Assembly (NCBI RefSeq): GCF_019393635.1 | Contig: NC_057861.1 | Span: forward strand, 59,256,532 to 59,320,531 | From: Dromiciops gliroides | Taxonomy: Eukaryota > Chordata > Mammalia > Microbiotheria > Microbiotheriidae | Direction: 5' to 3' | Length of the DNA: 64,000 nt | Shown here: positions 10,258 to 23,500 of the stretch, piece after piece | How positions within the stretch are numbered: the first letter of the stretch is position 1 | Layout: the number at the start of each line of letters is the position of its first letter | Program-made: the position numbers and the translations under genes | The notes under the pieces: model-generated | The model's database searches: none | Told to the model about the DNA's origin: nothing | Seen by the model: only the letters and a program-made list of their open reading frames with translations

Positions 10258-12690
10258 AAGTATTCAGTCCAGTGAGCATTTATTGAGCATCTACTATTGT
10301 TCGGGGACCCATTCTGGGCAATGGGGAAACAAAGTGAAAACATTCCCTGTTCTCCCTATATATATACAGTATGAACACAGGTTAAGTGTCCACTTGAGCT
10401 GTAAGGAGCAGTGCTGATGACCAGGGGCATTCCTGTAGGACATGACACCTGAGCTGAGCTTGAAGGATGCTCAGGATTCCTGGAGAAGGGGATGAGGAGG
10501 GAACACATTCTAGGCTTAGGGGATGGTCCATGCAGTGGCATGGGGGATAAGGGCTCAAAGGATCCTTGGACATCATTTAGTACAACTTCCTCTTCCTTAT
10601 TTTACAGATGAGGAAACAAATGCCCAGAGAGGCTAGTCACTTAAGTCCCATAGTAAGTAGCAGAACTAGGAATTGAAAGGAGATCCTCAGATTCCTGAGC
10701 TGGGCTTCATTCTATTACACTTTGCTGTCTTGTGTTCAGGGGGAAAATCAGGTTCGTTTGGCTGTCATGCAGAGTGTGAGGTAGGTAACGTGAAATAAAC
10801 CAGGGAAGGTAAGCTGGAGTCAGATTGTGAAGGACTTTAAATGAAATGTTGAGGGGGACAGCTAGGTGGCTCGGTGGATGAAGCCCCGGCCCTGGATTTG
10901 GGAGGATCTGAGTTCAAATCTGACCTCAAACACTTGACACTTACTAGCTGTGTGATCCTAGGCAAGTCATTTAACCCTCATTGCCCTGTAGAAAAAGAAA
11001 AAAAAAAGCTGAGGAGTTTGTATTAAATAGGACAACAGGGAGCTATGGACCGTTGTTGAAAGCAAGGGAGTGATGTGAGCACACTTTGTGCTTTGGGAAG
11101 ATTATCTGGCAGGGGGCAGAATGGAGAAAAAGACTCGAAGTTGTGACTCCAATTGGGAGTCTTTCAATAACCCAGGGTAATAAAAATTAAATAATTCATA
11201 AATGAAGAGAGCCTACACTCAGGTGATGGCTAGCCATGGAGATGAAGAGAAGGGCATGTAGAGGAGACAGAATCAAGAAGACTTAGAAATTAGTTGGATG
11301 GGGGTGGGGTGGGGTGGAGAGGGAAGTCCTGGGTGACTCCAAGGTTATGACCCTCAACAAAAAGAGCAACGTTTGGAGGAGTATACGAAGACAGTTCTTA
11401 TTTTGGACATGAATGTGACACGGCTGTGGTATATTCCGGGTAGAGATGACAGGTACTGATGCGGGAATGGAGGTCAAGAGAGATTAAGGATTGGAAATAC
11501 ACATCTGCATAGAAATAACTGAGAGCACAGGGGCTGAGATTGCTGAGAGAGGATAGAGATAGGAGGGCCCAAGACAAGTCACCACTCATAGTTAAGAGAG
11601 GGGGGTACAGTCAAAGAGGCAGGAGGATGAAATGGAAGTAGGGTCACAAAAACCCAAGGAGAGTAACTAGGAGGAGGGGGAGTGATTAATCATGAAATGT
11701 TGCACCGAAGACTGAAAATAGGTCATCTCATTTAGCAAGGTTAGGCCCGTGACAACTTTGGAGGGAGAAAATTTAGTTGTGTGGTGAGGTTGGAAGGCAA
11801 ACTGTAAGGGGTTGAGAAATGAGTGGGAGGCAGTGTGTGTAGAGGAAGTGGAGACAGTGTGTGTAGAGGGCTTCTAGGAATCTGGCTGTGAAAGGGAGGG
11901 GAGAGAGATAAGATGATAGCTTGAGGTTATAGTAGTCAAGTGAAGGGTTAAGGATGGGGCGTACAGGCATATTTGTTGGCAGCAGGGAAGGAGGGAAAAG
12001 AGAGGGATGGGGGAGGGAGCAAGACATAGGGAGAGAAAGACAAAGACAGAGTTAGAGAGACAGAGAAGCTGAAAAGTTGGGATTTCAGGAGCAATATGCC
12101 AGAGGAGGTAAGAGAGGCCATCTCTTCTCTAGTAATTAAGAGCAAAGGAGGAAAGAATGAGAAATTATATTGAGGGGTTTTGAGGTGGGGTACAGGGGGA
12201 AGAAGTTCATAATGGATGGTCTCAACTTTCTTGTAGAAGGTATGGGGTCTCTGCTGAGGTGGGATGAAGCAGTGAATCTAGAAAGACATGTGCCTTTTGG
12301 TGATGTCATTGAGTTGCTTCTGGACTGGTAGAGAATAGCCAACAAAAAAGATAGAGATAATCAGTTTTGTTAGACCAAAAGGATCACTGTGCAGCTGGGA
12401 AGGAACATGGGAGATTAGTTAACTGACTGTGGACTCCTTTGGCGTGCTTGAGAAGCACATGAGCAAGGAACAGAGAAGTCAGATGGTGGAGGTTACCCAA
12501 GGCTGGGGTTTGGCAAGCAGGAACAAAGATAGGCCCAGAGACTTGACAGGAGTACATGGTTGAATTAGTTAACTATAGGGCTGGGCTATGAAGGGAGGAA
12601 GTGAGGGCCAGAGCAGGTATGATAGGGCAGGAGAAGGGGCAAGTTCTGAGCTCGGGATTTGGGAGGGGTGGCAGTTAGGATGCTACAGGG
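10258..12690 (-). mobile_element. Long LINE-2 copy (about 2.4 kb)
   Basis: The plus strand is antisense L2 from the 3' end (TTTATTGAGCATCTACTATT) through GAGTGATGTGAGCACAC, GGGTGACTCCAAGGTTATGA and TATTTTGGACATGAATGTG to the RT region (AAACTGTAAGGGGTTGAGAA, GGGCGTACAGGCATATTTGT). A MIR piece (10555-10730) and a SINE (10852-11007) interrupt it. Many short gaps; no intact frame. Confidence 0.75.
10852..11007 (+). mobile_element. Short CORE-SINE within L2
   Basis: Tail type A; splits the antisense L2 between GGACTTTAAATGAAATG and GAGGAGTTTGTATTAAA. Confidence 0.9.
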
Positions 12691-12699
12691 ATTCAGGTT

Positions 12700-14150
12700 T
12701 CACAGACTGATGTAAAGAAAAGGACTGGGCTCAGGAGGTTGAGAATTCCTTTTTTCTCAGTATTTAAGCAGAAGCAAGGCCACCAGTTGTCAGGGATGCT
12801 GCAGACAACATTCCTGCTTCAAATGCATTATTGGATTAGGTGTGAGATCTGGACGTGTCACTAGAGATCACTTCTGGCATTAGGATTTGCTGGCTTGGAT
12901 TGAAGTTAGCAATCATGCCACCACCTAAACCCCAGGCTATTTCCAGCTCTAAGCAAGACCTTTTTGGATGGACAGCTGAGACTCATCCAGTCAATTTCAG
13001 AAGACAAAGTAGATTTGAAATCTGCATTTAATGCAATATTGACCAATATGTTCTACAGTTGGGTGGTAATAACAGTAACTGAATTGGCATTAACAAAACA
13101 CATAGCACTTTCATTTACAGAACACACTCTATTCTCACAGTCTCAAGAAGCATCTTCAGAAAACACCTGGGCCAAAGTCTCCCCTAGAAAATCACGATGT
13201 TGGATTCACAAGGACAAATGAGAGCAGACTGGGGTGGGAGAAGGGACTTAATGTCTCACCTCTCAGGCCCCTGCTACCTACCAGGACGAACACAACACGC
13301 AGCCCATCTTCATCACACTCATCAGCCCCCCAGCAGAGCTAGAAAAATACTGTTCTGGTTTGTAAAACTAACAGAATGGCACATGGTGTGAAAGGGGACC
13401 CAGAGCTAGGGCCCCAGCCTTTTTTCAATACATCCGAAATTCAAGGCTCAGTGGAGCCCCTGGACTGAAGGCACACACAGCCTGTGAACCTTTTGGCATG
13501 GCTGTGACCAAAAGGGACAATGGATTTTGAAAGGGTCTGCAGGATCTAAAAGATTCACCCAAACTAAAAAAGGGTAAATAATTCAATGAGCTTCTCTATT
13601 TGGCTTCTTGGGTAAGACTACATGGAATCAGTAACCCTTGTTACTCAGGTACAATCTCGTTTTCTCTATATTTAAATTCATCCTTAAGAGCTATAAGTGG
13701 TGTTTTGGGGTAGGGATGGGAAGGATGGTGGGTAGCATGACTGTGGGTCACTTCGCTACCCCAACAACGTCCTGGGAAAGTGAGTTGTGACAACCCAAAA
13801 GCAGGCAGCACATGCTCTGTAAACATTCAGCACTGGCCTTTTCTGTATGCCGATCCCTGTTAGGGAGACATACCCTAGACTGACTCTGAGGAGCAGTTTT
13901 GGAAGCAGATGTGCTGTGGTGAGAATCAGGGTGAATAGGCATGTACTTACCTCCAAAACTCTGCCTGATAACATCCTCCCCCATGAGCTGGATCTCAAAG
14001 AACAAACTTTCAGAATACATCATTTTCCCTAAATTTCCACTTGACGCTGCTTCACTGGTGCCTCTACCGTATTTCCAGTAAGAAGATGACTCACCTAGCA
14101 GTTATTTTGGCAAATCTGCCACCATCCTTTTTGGTACCACTCAGCTCACA
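12700..14150. other. Repeat-poor DNA downstream of AP1M1
   Basis: No repeat family, exon or RNA recognised. Several open frames of 60-90 codons show no known protein. It may hold an extended AP1M1 3' UTR. Confidence 0.5.
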
Positions 14151-14525
14151 TCAAATCAGAAAAGAGCATTTTATTCTAAAATGGGGCTTTTGTCTCCTTC
14201 CAAAATTGACTTGGGCAGGCATGAACAGGGGAATTCTAAGATCATTCCTGTGTTCCTGCCTATTTGGGGCAAAGTGTGACTCAACTGGAACAGCAGAAAC
14301 AATGTGTACAAATGATGAAAAGATATCCACACAGTCATGGTCAGGGCATATAATGCTGGGTGTCAAAGTCAATAAATATCTATTTAATTCTCTCTCCTCG
14401 GCTCGTTCAGATTCACTGAAGTCGCCACTGAAGACAAGACGCTGACAGCCTTCAGTACCACAAGAAATTCCTACAAACAAATTCTGGGCCTGAAGATGTG
14501 TGTCATCTGGGCTGGCAGAGAAACC
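14150..14525 (-). other. AP1M1: AP1M1 3' UTR (inferred)
   Basis: Follows the TGA stop. An AATAAA signal lies on the minus strand at 14170-14175, with GT-rich sequence beyond it. The stretch contains no recognised repeat. A longer 3' UTR reaching toward 13 kb cannot be excluded. Confidence 0.4.
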
Positions 14526-14548
14526 TCATTGTGTTCGGAGTTGATAGT
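14526..14548 (-). CDS. AP1M1: AP1M1 coding exon 12 (residues 417-423 and stop)
   Basis: Only 23 coding nt: acceptor TCTTGTAG, then the rest of Asp417 and YQLRTQ with a TGA stop. It matches the C-terminus of AP1M1 exactly and lies about 3.2 kb downstream of exon 11. Confidence 0.95.
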
Positions 14549-17500
14549 CTACAAGAGAGATAATTGAGAACAATTGAGATGAGCTTCCAAGTTCACTGAC
14601 AACTGCCATTTCTCTCCTTCTGCTCCCCAACTTCCCTCTCCTTTTTATCAGTAGGTTAATGATGTAGACATAACCAAACAACACATGTTTTAAAATAAAA
14701 TTATGACTAGAGACTAAAGCTTGGTCTGCCTGAGCAGGTCTTGGCATCTTTCTACCTATAAGGACTCCCCACTCAGCTCTGTGTCTATGAAACTGAGCAC
14801 CTTCTGTAATATTGTTCCGCCCGAGTCCAAATTTTCTGCAGCCAACCAATGACATTTGGGAACCTGTGTCAGTACAAAGACCTTTCTCAATCTAAAAAAG
14901 ACAAAGTAAGAATGGGCGGGGAACTTGGATGATGGAATTAGACAGGAGAAAACACAGACTAACGTCTGCTGACAGATATGTAACTCAATGCTCTATTCTA
15001 GGGTATGGAAAAACCAAAGACTGTAGGATCTATGATTTTCCCAATGTAGCTACTCCTTTCAATGATACAGATCATGACCAGGTATCCTGTGAAATTCTTG
15101 TCCATATCCTGCCCTAAATCCTTTAGAGGAGGTGCACCCCGGGTGCCAGAGGCTTTCCTCTAGGTTTGCTAACATAACGTGGGCACCATGTAGCCCTTCC
15201 GCTGTCCATCATCCCTTCCTCTCCCTACATGACTGGCCAACCTCCTTTTCTGGTAATACATCTCCTCTGTAGATCTATTTTTCACTATTTCTTAGGTGTG
15301 TCATGTCTGATAATTTACTGTAGTCTATCTATGTCCACCATTCATATTTCCATTGCCCTTTTGTGCTACCCAGAGTTCTGATATAGTTTCCAGACTGTCA
15401 TGTTTCATGATTTTCATCAAAGAATATCAAGAGAAGAATACTGGTGTTAAAAGATGAATGTGTAAGGAAGCAGCTTGGGATGGTTAATTTTCAAAACATA
15501 CTGTAACATGTTCTCTTCCTCCTCCTCAGTTCCAAATTCAGCTCACTCACTATGCCCCTGCAATACCTGTTTTTCAAACATTTTTTATTTCTTCTCCTTT
15601 TAAAATATTGTGATAGGTCATCTCCAAATGCTTCGACATTTTTGTTGCCTACAACACATCTTCTCTGTGTGTCCTTGGTCTGGTTCAGCTGTTTTTCATG
15701 ACCTCATATGCCATCAAGGATTAAGGTGTTGAGTCCAAAAATGCAAAGTTCCAGTGTCACTGATGACTAAAATAGGTAACTAAAAATACTGGTTGATTCC
15801 AGTTCCATTTTTTTGCCTATTTGTTTTTCTCCACCTAGTTTTATCTACAAATGCTCATAGGTTGATTTTGCTTATTTAGGGCTTATGTCAAGCCATCTGA
15901 AACTCTTTTCCACCCTTCTACCAGTCTTGGCTTTTTAAAAGAGGTAATCCAGCTCATAACCTTCTATTATAATCCTCTGCAACATTTTGCACAAGTTTAT
16001 GTTATTAGCCAATATTACATTTGCCTGTCATGTTTCCTTTTAGCAAGAAGATCAAGGGTTGACAGGCTGAGGAAGTTTTGGGGCTCTTTTGGCCTCTTTG
16101 TTGTGATAATTACTCTTGTATCAGTTAAATTTCTATAGAAAATATTTTTTCTTTACACATTTCCCAGCTTCAATAGTTTGTGTGAGCTTAAGTTGTTGTA
16201 AGGGATTGCAATGTCTTCTCAAATTTATCCCTTCTTATTCAAGTAATGATTTAAACTTTAGTCTAAGTAGTTCTAAGTGCACAGTAAAAGCTGATTTAGC
16301 AATGACTCTGCTCCCTTCCCCGCCACCCCCCCAACCAGTCATTTTCTGTTTGTTGAGTCAATTTCAAATTGTGATGTCATTTAGTACTGTCACACCCAGC
16401 ACTTTCTAACAATCTTCTGGAAGAGAACAGTCATGATACATAAGCAGGAGGTTTCTGAATAGGCTTTGACCTCTTTCTTTTTGAATCTTGAACCATATTG
16501 TTTGTCCTGGTCTCCCATGCCCACCTTTGCAACAAAGTAACAGAATATCAATGTACATGTATGTTATTTTCATTTACAGGACCTTCTTTCGTTCTTCAAA
16601 GAATTTCTGCTTCTTCACTGAATTTCTCTACTTTTTTTTTTTTGGCAACAGATATTGCTACAAAAACTACAATTATCTTCTTGGTGGTCCTCTTGCTGAC
16701 ATTTATTAGGAAGAATTCAAGGTGAGATAAGTAAACATTTCACAAAATTATGTTTCTTGTTGCCTTTGGGTACAAAACAAAACCACTTTTAGCAACTCCC
16801 TTATTCACCTCTTAAAGGATAACATGTAAGTGACTATTTCATTTTGATACAACTTCCTTGTGTTTCCTATTTTCATTTATGGTGAGTAATATCAATATTG
16901 ATATGGTTCCCTTCTGAGTTACACAAAAGAACTTAAAGACAATTATTTTCAGGGTTTAATTAGATTGTTAGTCACAAATATATAGTGTACTCCCCAAAGT
17001 TTGGACTACATCCCTAAAAGGTATACTTTGATTATAAGCCACACTCAAGTTTTATAAATGGCAGATTATAGAAAAAAGTATGGCATATCTTTGGCTCATA
17101 GTGGTTGTGAAGCATGAGAACAATGCATCTCTTTTTCTAGAACCTTCCTGGAACCTGGATGTGGGAAACTGACAGAGCATTAGATATGGCAGCCTGCTGA
17201 GTTGGGAAGAGCCCAAGACAGGACAGGAAACAAGTTTGGGTTTGGGTCCCAGCTCCAACACTTAATGGCTGTGAACAAGTCACTTTTCCTCTGGGAACCT
17301 ATTTTCTAAAATGAGGAGGACAATAGTCTCTGCTTAGCCTCCCTAAAAGAGTTTGTAAGGCTCAAATGAGATTAATATGTATAAAGGGCCTTGTGAACCA
17401 TACATGTGCTGGGTTTGGCTCTGTGGAACTATAATGGGAGGAAATGATTGGAAACACACGACCCTGTGGGACATTCTAGAGTCCAATATGACCCCAGAAA

Positions 17501-20500
17501 TCTGAGTTTACATACCCTTTGAAATGAGGGAGAATCACCCTTCAGAAATCACTATACATCCTGTTTTTATTTTTGTTTTTTGACTAACATGGGCATACCC
17601 TAAGTGCTTTCCATTCTGTCTGTGCAGTAGGTGATGAACCTCTGAGCTGTGATCATGGGGGTTGGGGAAAGGGCGATTCTAATGCCAAAAGACCTGAGAC
17701 ATCATTAACCAGAGTAATGCAACTTACCTCCATTCTGGGTAATGTACCGAACCCAAGGCAAAGCTTGGTAGCCACTCTTCTCAATGATCTTCAGGTAGCG
17801 CACCTGCAGGGCCCAAGAGTGAACAATGAACAGTTGCCTGTCCTCAGAAGAATAAAGTGCACCTTCTTAGTGACAGTCTGCTTTCCTCCTGAGAGAAGAG
17901 TTCACTGATCTCCAGAATTTGGAGATGCTAAACATTTAAGCATTGTAAACAAATGTAAAAGTATGGGAAAAGCAACCAGGCATGTGGTGCTCCTTTATAT
18001 TTATATTTTATTTATTTCCTGCGTTCTAAGGGCCCTCCCAGCTCTGACACCCCGTGTTCTAAGGGCCCTCCCAGCTCTAACATTCTGGGTTCTTAAGGGC
18101 CCATCCAACTCTGACATTCTATGTTTTAAGGGCCCTCGCAGCTCTGACACCCTGTGTTCTAAGGGCCCTCCCAACTCTGACATCCTGTGTTCTAAGGGCT
18201 CTCCCAGCTCTGACATTCTGGGTTCTAAGGACCTTCCCAGCTCTGACATTCTATGTCCCTCTCAGCTCTAACATTTTGTGCTTTGAGCTTTCAAGGCTTT
18301 AAATGACTTAACTAGTTTCAGACATTCTTAATTCAAACAGCTCTTAGCCTCCTCCTTTCTACGTTCTTGTCCCCCTTTTCCAATCAGAGCTGCCTTTTCC
18401 TCTGCGAAAGACTTGAAGTAGTAGCAGTCGGTAACAAGATGAATTTCCCACCCTCACTCGCCCAGCCTTGGACATCACTTCCAACAACTTTATATCATTA
18501 AAATAAAGACCTGTATCCCTGAGGTGGTGAAGTATGGGATTTCAAACTTGACACTTATGGGTGGTTTTCCTTCTTTGTCCTCAGCTTCAACACTGGGCAG
18601 GCCAAAGTGAGCTCTCATAAGATATTCCTTCCCTCCCTGTGCACAGAAGAGAAAGATGAAAGAGTAAGTACTGAAATATAAGCAAATTTAGCCAAGAGTC
18701 TCACCCTGAACCTCAGCCACATTTTTGGCTGGTCTAAGTATTGGTTTAGAGTAGTAAATGCACTGGAAGAAGTCCAAGAATGAGCACATCATTTCTCACT
18801 TGCAGTGGCTGCATGGCAGAAAGTCGTTCTCATGTACCAGGCTGCCTTTCAAACTTTCTGCCAGTTTTACCAAGAAAAACCGCTAGACCTATGTCTACAG
18901 CTGGCACCGGACAGAGGAGGCAAAAGCTTAATGTGAGTGGTGGGTACACACAGGCATATTAGGCTAAACACGTGGGAATGAGCTTCTAAAGGGATCTGTG
19001 GGGCCTGGCTCACTTTACACACATATCACTAAATGGAAGTCAACCAGCTAGGCTTAAATCTCTTTGGCTTGGTGAAATCTGCACTAAGTGCGGAGGGTTC
19101 CAGCCTGACTAATTGAGTCAGATCCTTTCCAAAGTTTCAGCTGACTCCAGATAGAGACAAATGAAAAAAGCAGAGGGAGAACAAAAGCCTCCTAAATGAT
19201 CCCCAACCCCGCCCCCCAGTGGTTCCCTAAGATCTAACAAGTGAAGCCTGGACTCTGGCCCACACACTGGAGGCTTGTACGTTACCTCCCAGCTATGGCC
19301 AACATCCTTCTCTAGACCTAGAATTCCTTCTCCAGAACCTCACCCTGACCTGTGGAAATCTTATTCCTCTCTCAGTTCAGAAGTGCAGCTCAAGTGCCTT
19401 TTCTCATCATGAGTTTTCTTTGCTCAGGCCTCTTGAGATCACTTGGTTTTCTTTGTTTTGCATTGCCTGTCCGAAGTTCTGCACTCAGTAGCTGTGCTGC
19501 CCTGGACAAGTCACTGAACCTCCCTGAGCCTTACATCTATAAAATAGGGAGAACACTTACACTACTTCAAGAGGAAAGCTCTCTGTAAACCATTACTATT
19601 TTTCATTATAGTTATCTTTCCTATTAAACTAGAAACTCCTAGAAATCAGGCAATGGGCCTTATCACCAATCTCCAGATATGTTCCCCCATTAGAATGTAA
19701 GTTCCTTGAGGGCAGGGACTGATTTGGCTTTTGAATTTATACAAAATATCCCCCAGGCATAGCCCATGGCTTGGCACACAGTAAGTGCTTAATAAATGCT
19801 TTTTCATTCATTCCACTTTCTAAACCTATTTTCTTTAGTGCCAATCAGGGGCTCTGCATGTAGCAGGTACTTAATTAATGTGCTGATCTGAACCTTCCTT
19901 TAGAATTCACTTCTGGGTGAATAATAGTAATGTTTGACCAAACTGACAGTATATAGACACTTTGGGATAACATCAAGGACTCCCTCTTGGTGTATTTGAA
20001 AAGTTTCGGTTTTTGGACTGAGAAGAGGTGCTCCAATTTGGGGCTGAGGGGCTCACTCACCGGGAAGGATTTAATTGACCAAACAATTTCACTGTTCTCT
20101 GGGACCCACTTGACATTCCCCACAGTGGTTTTGAACTTTGGCGAGTCGGCATCATTGGGAACAGGAATGTGGATCTCCACATTGTTTGCAGTCGATCGGC
20201 GTTTAAACTGGCTCTTTGCCTATGGGAAGGCCACAAACATACTGAGCTTTCTTAGCAAAGGATAAAAGCAAGATCCACCACCCCCACTCCTTTATTGCAA
20301 CTTGTTCTTTGCAAGCTGTGAAGGGACATGACTGCAGCTGTGGTCAGGAAATTGGGCAAGGAGGGATGCTTTTTTCTGAGTAATATTATGAAAAGACTCT
20401 ATAGCAGAATGTTGTGGGGCACAGGGAGAAGCATTTAGTAAACATTTGCCAGAAAAGTGAAATTAAATCCCTACATATTTGGCTTCTATTCAAGCCTTTG

Positions 20501-23500
20501 TGGATTAAAAAACAAACCAAACTGGGTCTTTGTGTTATTTTCATCATGTGACTAAGAGTACAAGACCTGCCTCTAAGTCCTAGACACTTACTGTGTGACC
20601 TTGGGCAAGTCACTTACTGGTTTATGTTAATGAATGAATAAAAGCTATTTTTTCATTTGGTACACATAAAGGAAACCTGGATCTGCCCAGTGGGAAAAGC
20701 TGCTAGCTACCGTGTATAAAAGGATCTCCTCTGGGAAGCCCAGCCTACTGCCCGAAAACATAAGTGAGTCCTCCTTCCTCTCTCCTTTAGTTGTATTACT
20801 CAGGCGATCTTCACTCTTAACAATCCCAGCAGGGCTGAGACCCTCCTGAATACAACTATGGATGAGGAGCTCTCTGCCCACAAGGCAGCCTGTCATGATT
20901 CCCAGTCCTGGGCTGGCAACAACGTGCCTCCCTGTAACCTTCACCTGTCATAGTATTCTATCTAGAACAAGTCTACCTTGTCTTTCCACACAAAGGCCCG
21001 TGGGAAACCCTGCCTTCTCAGCCTCCTTCCTGCCAGGCTAAACATTCCCCATTCCTTCAACAGAATCTCATCTGCCATGGTTTGAGGCCCCTCCCCACCC
21101 TGGGCATGACTCAATTCTTGTAATCCATCAGGGACTCATTAACTGTCCAGGCAGTGTGGCTGAGCACAAACATCACTGGATAGGTGACGTCAATTCAGAT
21201 TCTGACACTTAATTAACCTCCTCAGAGCCTTCATTTAATAGTAAAACAGGGATAATAATGCATGTGCACTATCTACACACAGGGTTACAAGGAAAGCATT
21301 TTAAAGAGCCACAGAAATGTGAATTATTCAGAGCAGTGGTAATCATAATGATAAATATTATTATGATACTAAGTACAACAAATAGCAAAATTTCACTGAG
21401 TTAAAATTCTCCTTTGGGGGATAAAAAAATTGCCTAGCATTGAAGCAAAGATTCCTTCCCTCCCAGGACTGTTGTGAGCAAAGTGCTTTGTAAACCTTAC
21501 ACTGTTCTAGAAATGGGAGCTATTACTACAACCAAGATAACCAATAGAAGAATGGTTTAAAAATGAATCTGGGGGGCAGCTAGATGGTGCAGTGGATAGA
21601 GCACCGGCCCTGGAGTCAGGAGGACCTGAATTCAAATCCGGCTTCAGACATTTAACACTTACTAACTGTTTGACCCTGGGCAAGTCACTTGACCCCAATT
21701 GCCTCACTTAAAAAAAAAAAAAAGAATCTGGGGGTGGCTAGGTGGCGGAGAGGATAGAGCACCGGCCCTGGAATCAGGAGGACCTGAATTCAAATCTGGC
21801 CTCAGACAGTTAACACTTACTAGCTGTGTGACCCTGGGCAAGTCACTTAACCCCAATTGCCTCACCAAAAAAAAAAAATAATAATAATAAAAAGCTTAAA
21901 AAAAAAATGAATCTGGGCTTTGTCTGGCGGGCCAGATCCACTTAAAGCTGACTGACCAACCTTAATCATGTACTCAATCCGGCTGTGGGAATGTTTCTCA
22001 ATTACAGATTCGATCCATATCAAGGGCTTTACCTGGGAAGAGATACAAAGACGAAGAAAATGGTGAGTCTGAAACCATTAGCAATTTAACCCTTGCCAGA
22101 AACAGAAACCTCAAAACTTAACATAAGGTGATCTATCGGTGTGTGTTTCTGGCAAGCTGGTCTAAGAGAGGGAAAAAGCAGCAGAGGTGTTTTCATAGAG
22201 TTAGGCTTGGTAGCTCCATGGAAAGGTGAACAGCTCCATGAAAGATGACATGCAGGAAATGAAAGATCCTCACTTCCTCACCGATTTTCCATTTGTCCAG
22301 GACTGCATCCTCGGAAGAAGCCAGGCTGCCCTTGCTGGGAAAGTGGTCCCTCTGGCTTCCTCCTCCCTGAGCATTAGACCTATGGCATCTACTCCCTCAC
22401 CCCATGGCCCTCTTCATCTTCCTCCCACCTTGGCCAACATCTTTCTTTGGGGTATGAGGACAAAAGTTGCTGTTCTCAAAGATAATGTCTGTACAGGACA
22501 TTTAGCATGTGAATATAGAATGCCCTGCTTCCCATTACTCATTGATTCCACTACCAGACCATCTTTAGAGCTGTCCTATTGATAGTAAAAAAGAACTGGG
22601 AACAATGGTCGCCAAGGACTGGAATGTTCAATCACTGAGGTATGGCTAAATCAGCTATGGTTCAGCAATGGAACATACAATTATGGTGCTGTAAAATATA
22701 AGAAACATGTATAGAGAGATATGGAAATATAACAAGGGGATGAAGAAAAATATAAGCAAATCAGTTGTGACTATAAAAAAACTCACAACAAAATAGTTCA
22801 CTGGTAGAAAAGAAACTGGAATTGGATAAAGAGCAAACTTGTTATTATTTTATTCAAGTTTATCGTATTATTTTTCTTCCTCTTATTACTTAAAATGTAA
22901 AGAGTTTGGATTTGATGGTTTTTATTGGAGGTTTTTTACTCCATAATTTTTATGTGATGAGTTATTAAATTTCTATGAAAAATCATGGGTATGATATATA
23001 CTAATTTACATCATTCTCTATTTTACTTTTATATGGTGTCTCCCCAGAGTGAGGAACATTCCAAATGGATGAATACCGGGCCAAGAAACTGGTCTCCTAG
23101 GGGCAGCTAGGTGGTGCAGTAGATAGAGCACTGTCCCTAGAGTTGGCAGGTTCTGAGTTCAAATCTGACCTCAGACACTTGACACTAGCTGTGTGACTCT
23201 GGGCAAGTCACTTAACCCTGATTACCTTGCCAAAAAAAAAAAAGAGAAAGAAACTGGTCTCTTGTGAAGGCAGTTAGTGTCACTCAATTTACCTATACCC
23301 GATTATCCCCAGAGTGAATAGTGTTTCTGAACCTTCCAGGCTTAGCTTTCAGCCAAGATGCACGGCCACAGCTCTGAGTTTGGTAATTACATACGTGCTT
23401 TAATATGTTAATGACAAACCATTCTTATCTTTTCATTAAGTGGCTTCTCAGGATGACCAAACAAAGCCCTATTGGATCAGGAGATAGCACACCTATAGCA

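Noticed and set aside
14526-14855. 109-codon frame ending DYQLRTQ as a separate small gene
   Set aside because: Only its last seven residues are coding, as AP1M1 exon 12; the rest is intron.
17963-18271. 102-codon open frame with an 11-residue repeat (and its antisense)
   Set aside because: It is only the 33 bp minisatellite read as protein; it lies within an AP1M1 intron and lacks any coding signature.
18019-18285. Possible CRISPR-like array from regular 33 bp spacing
   Set aside because: Units are contiguous and similar along their whole length, with no unique spacers, in a vertebrate genome.
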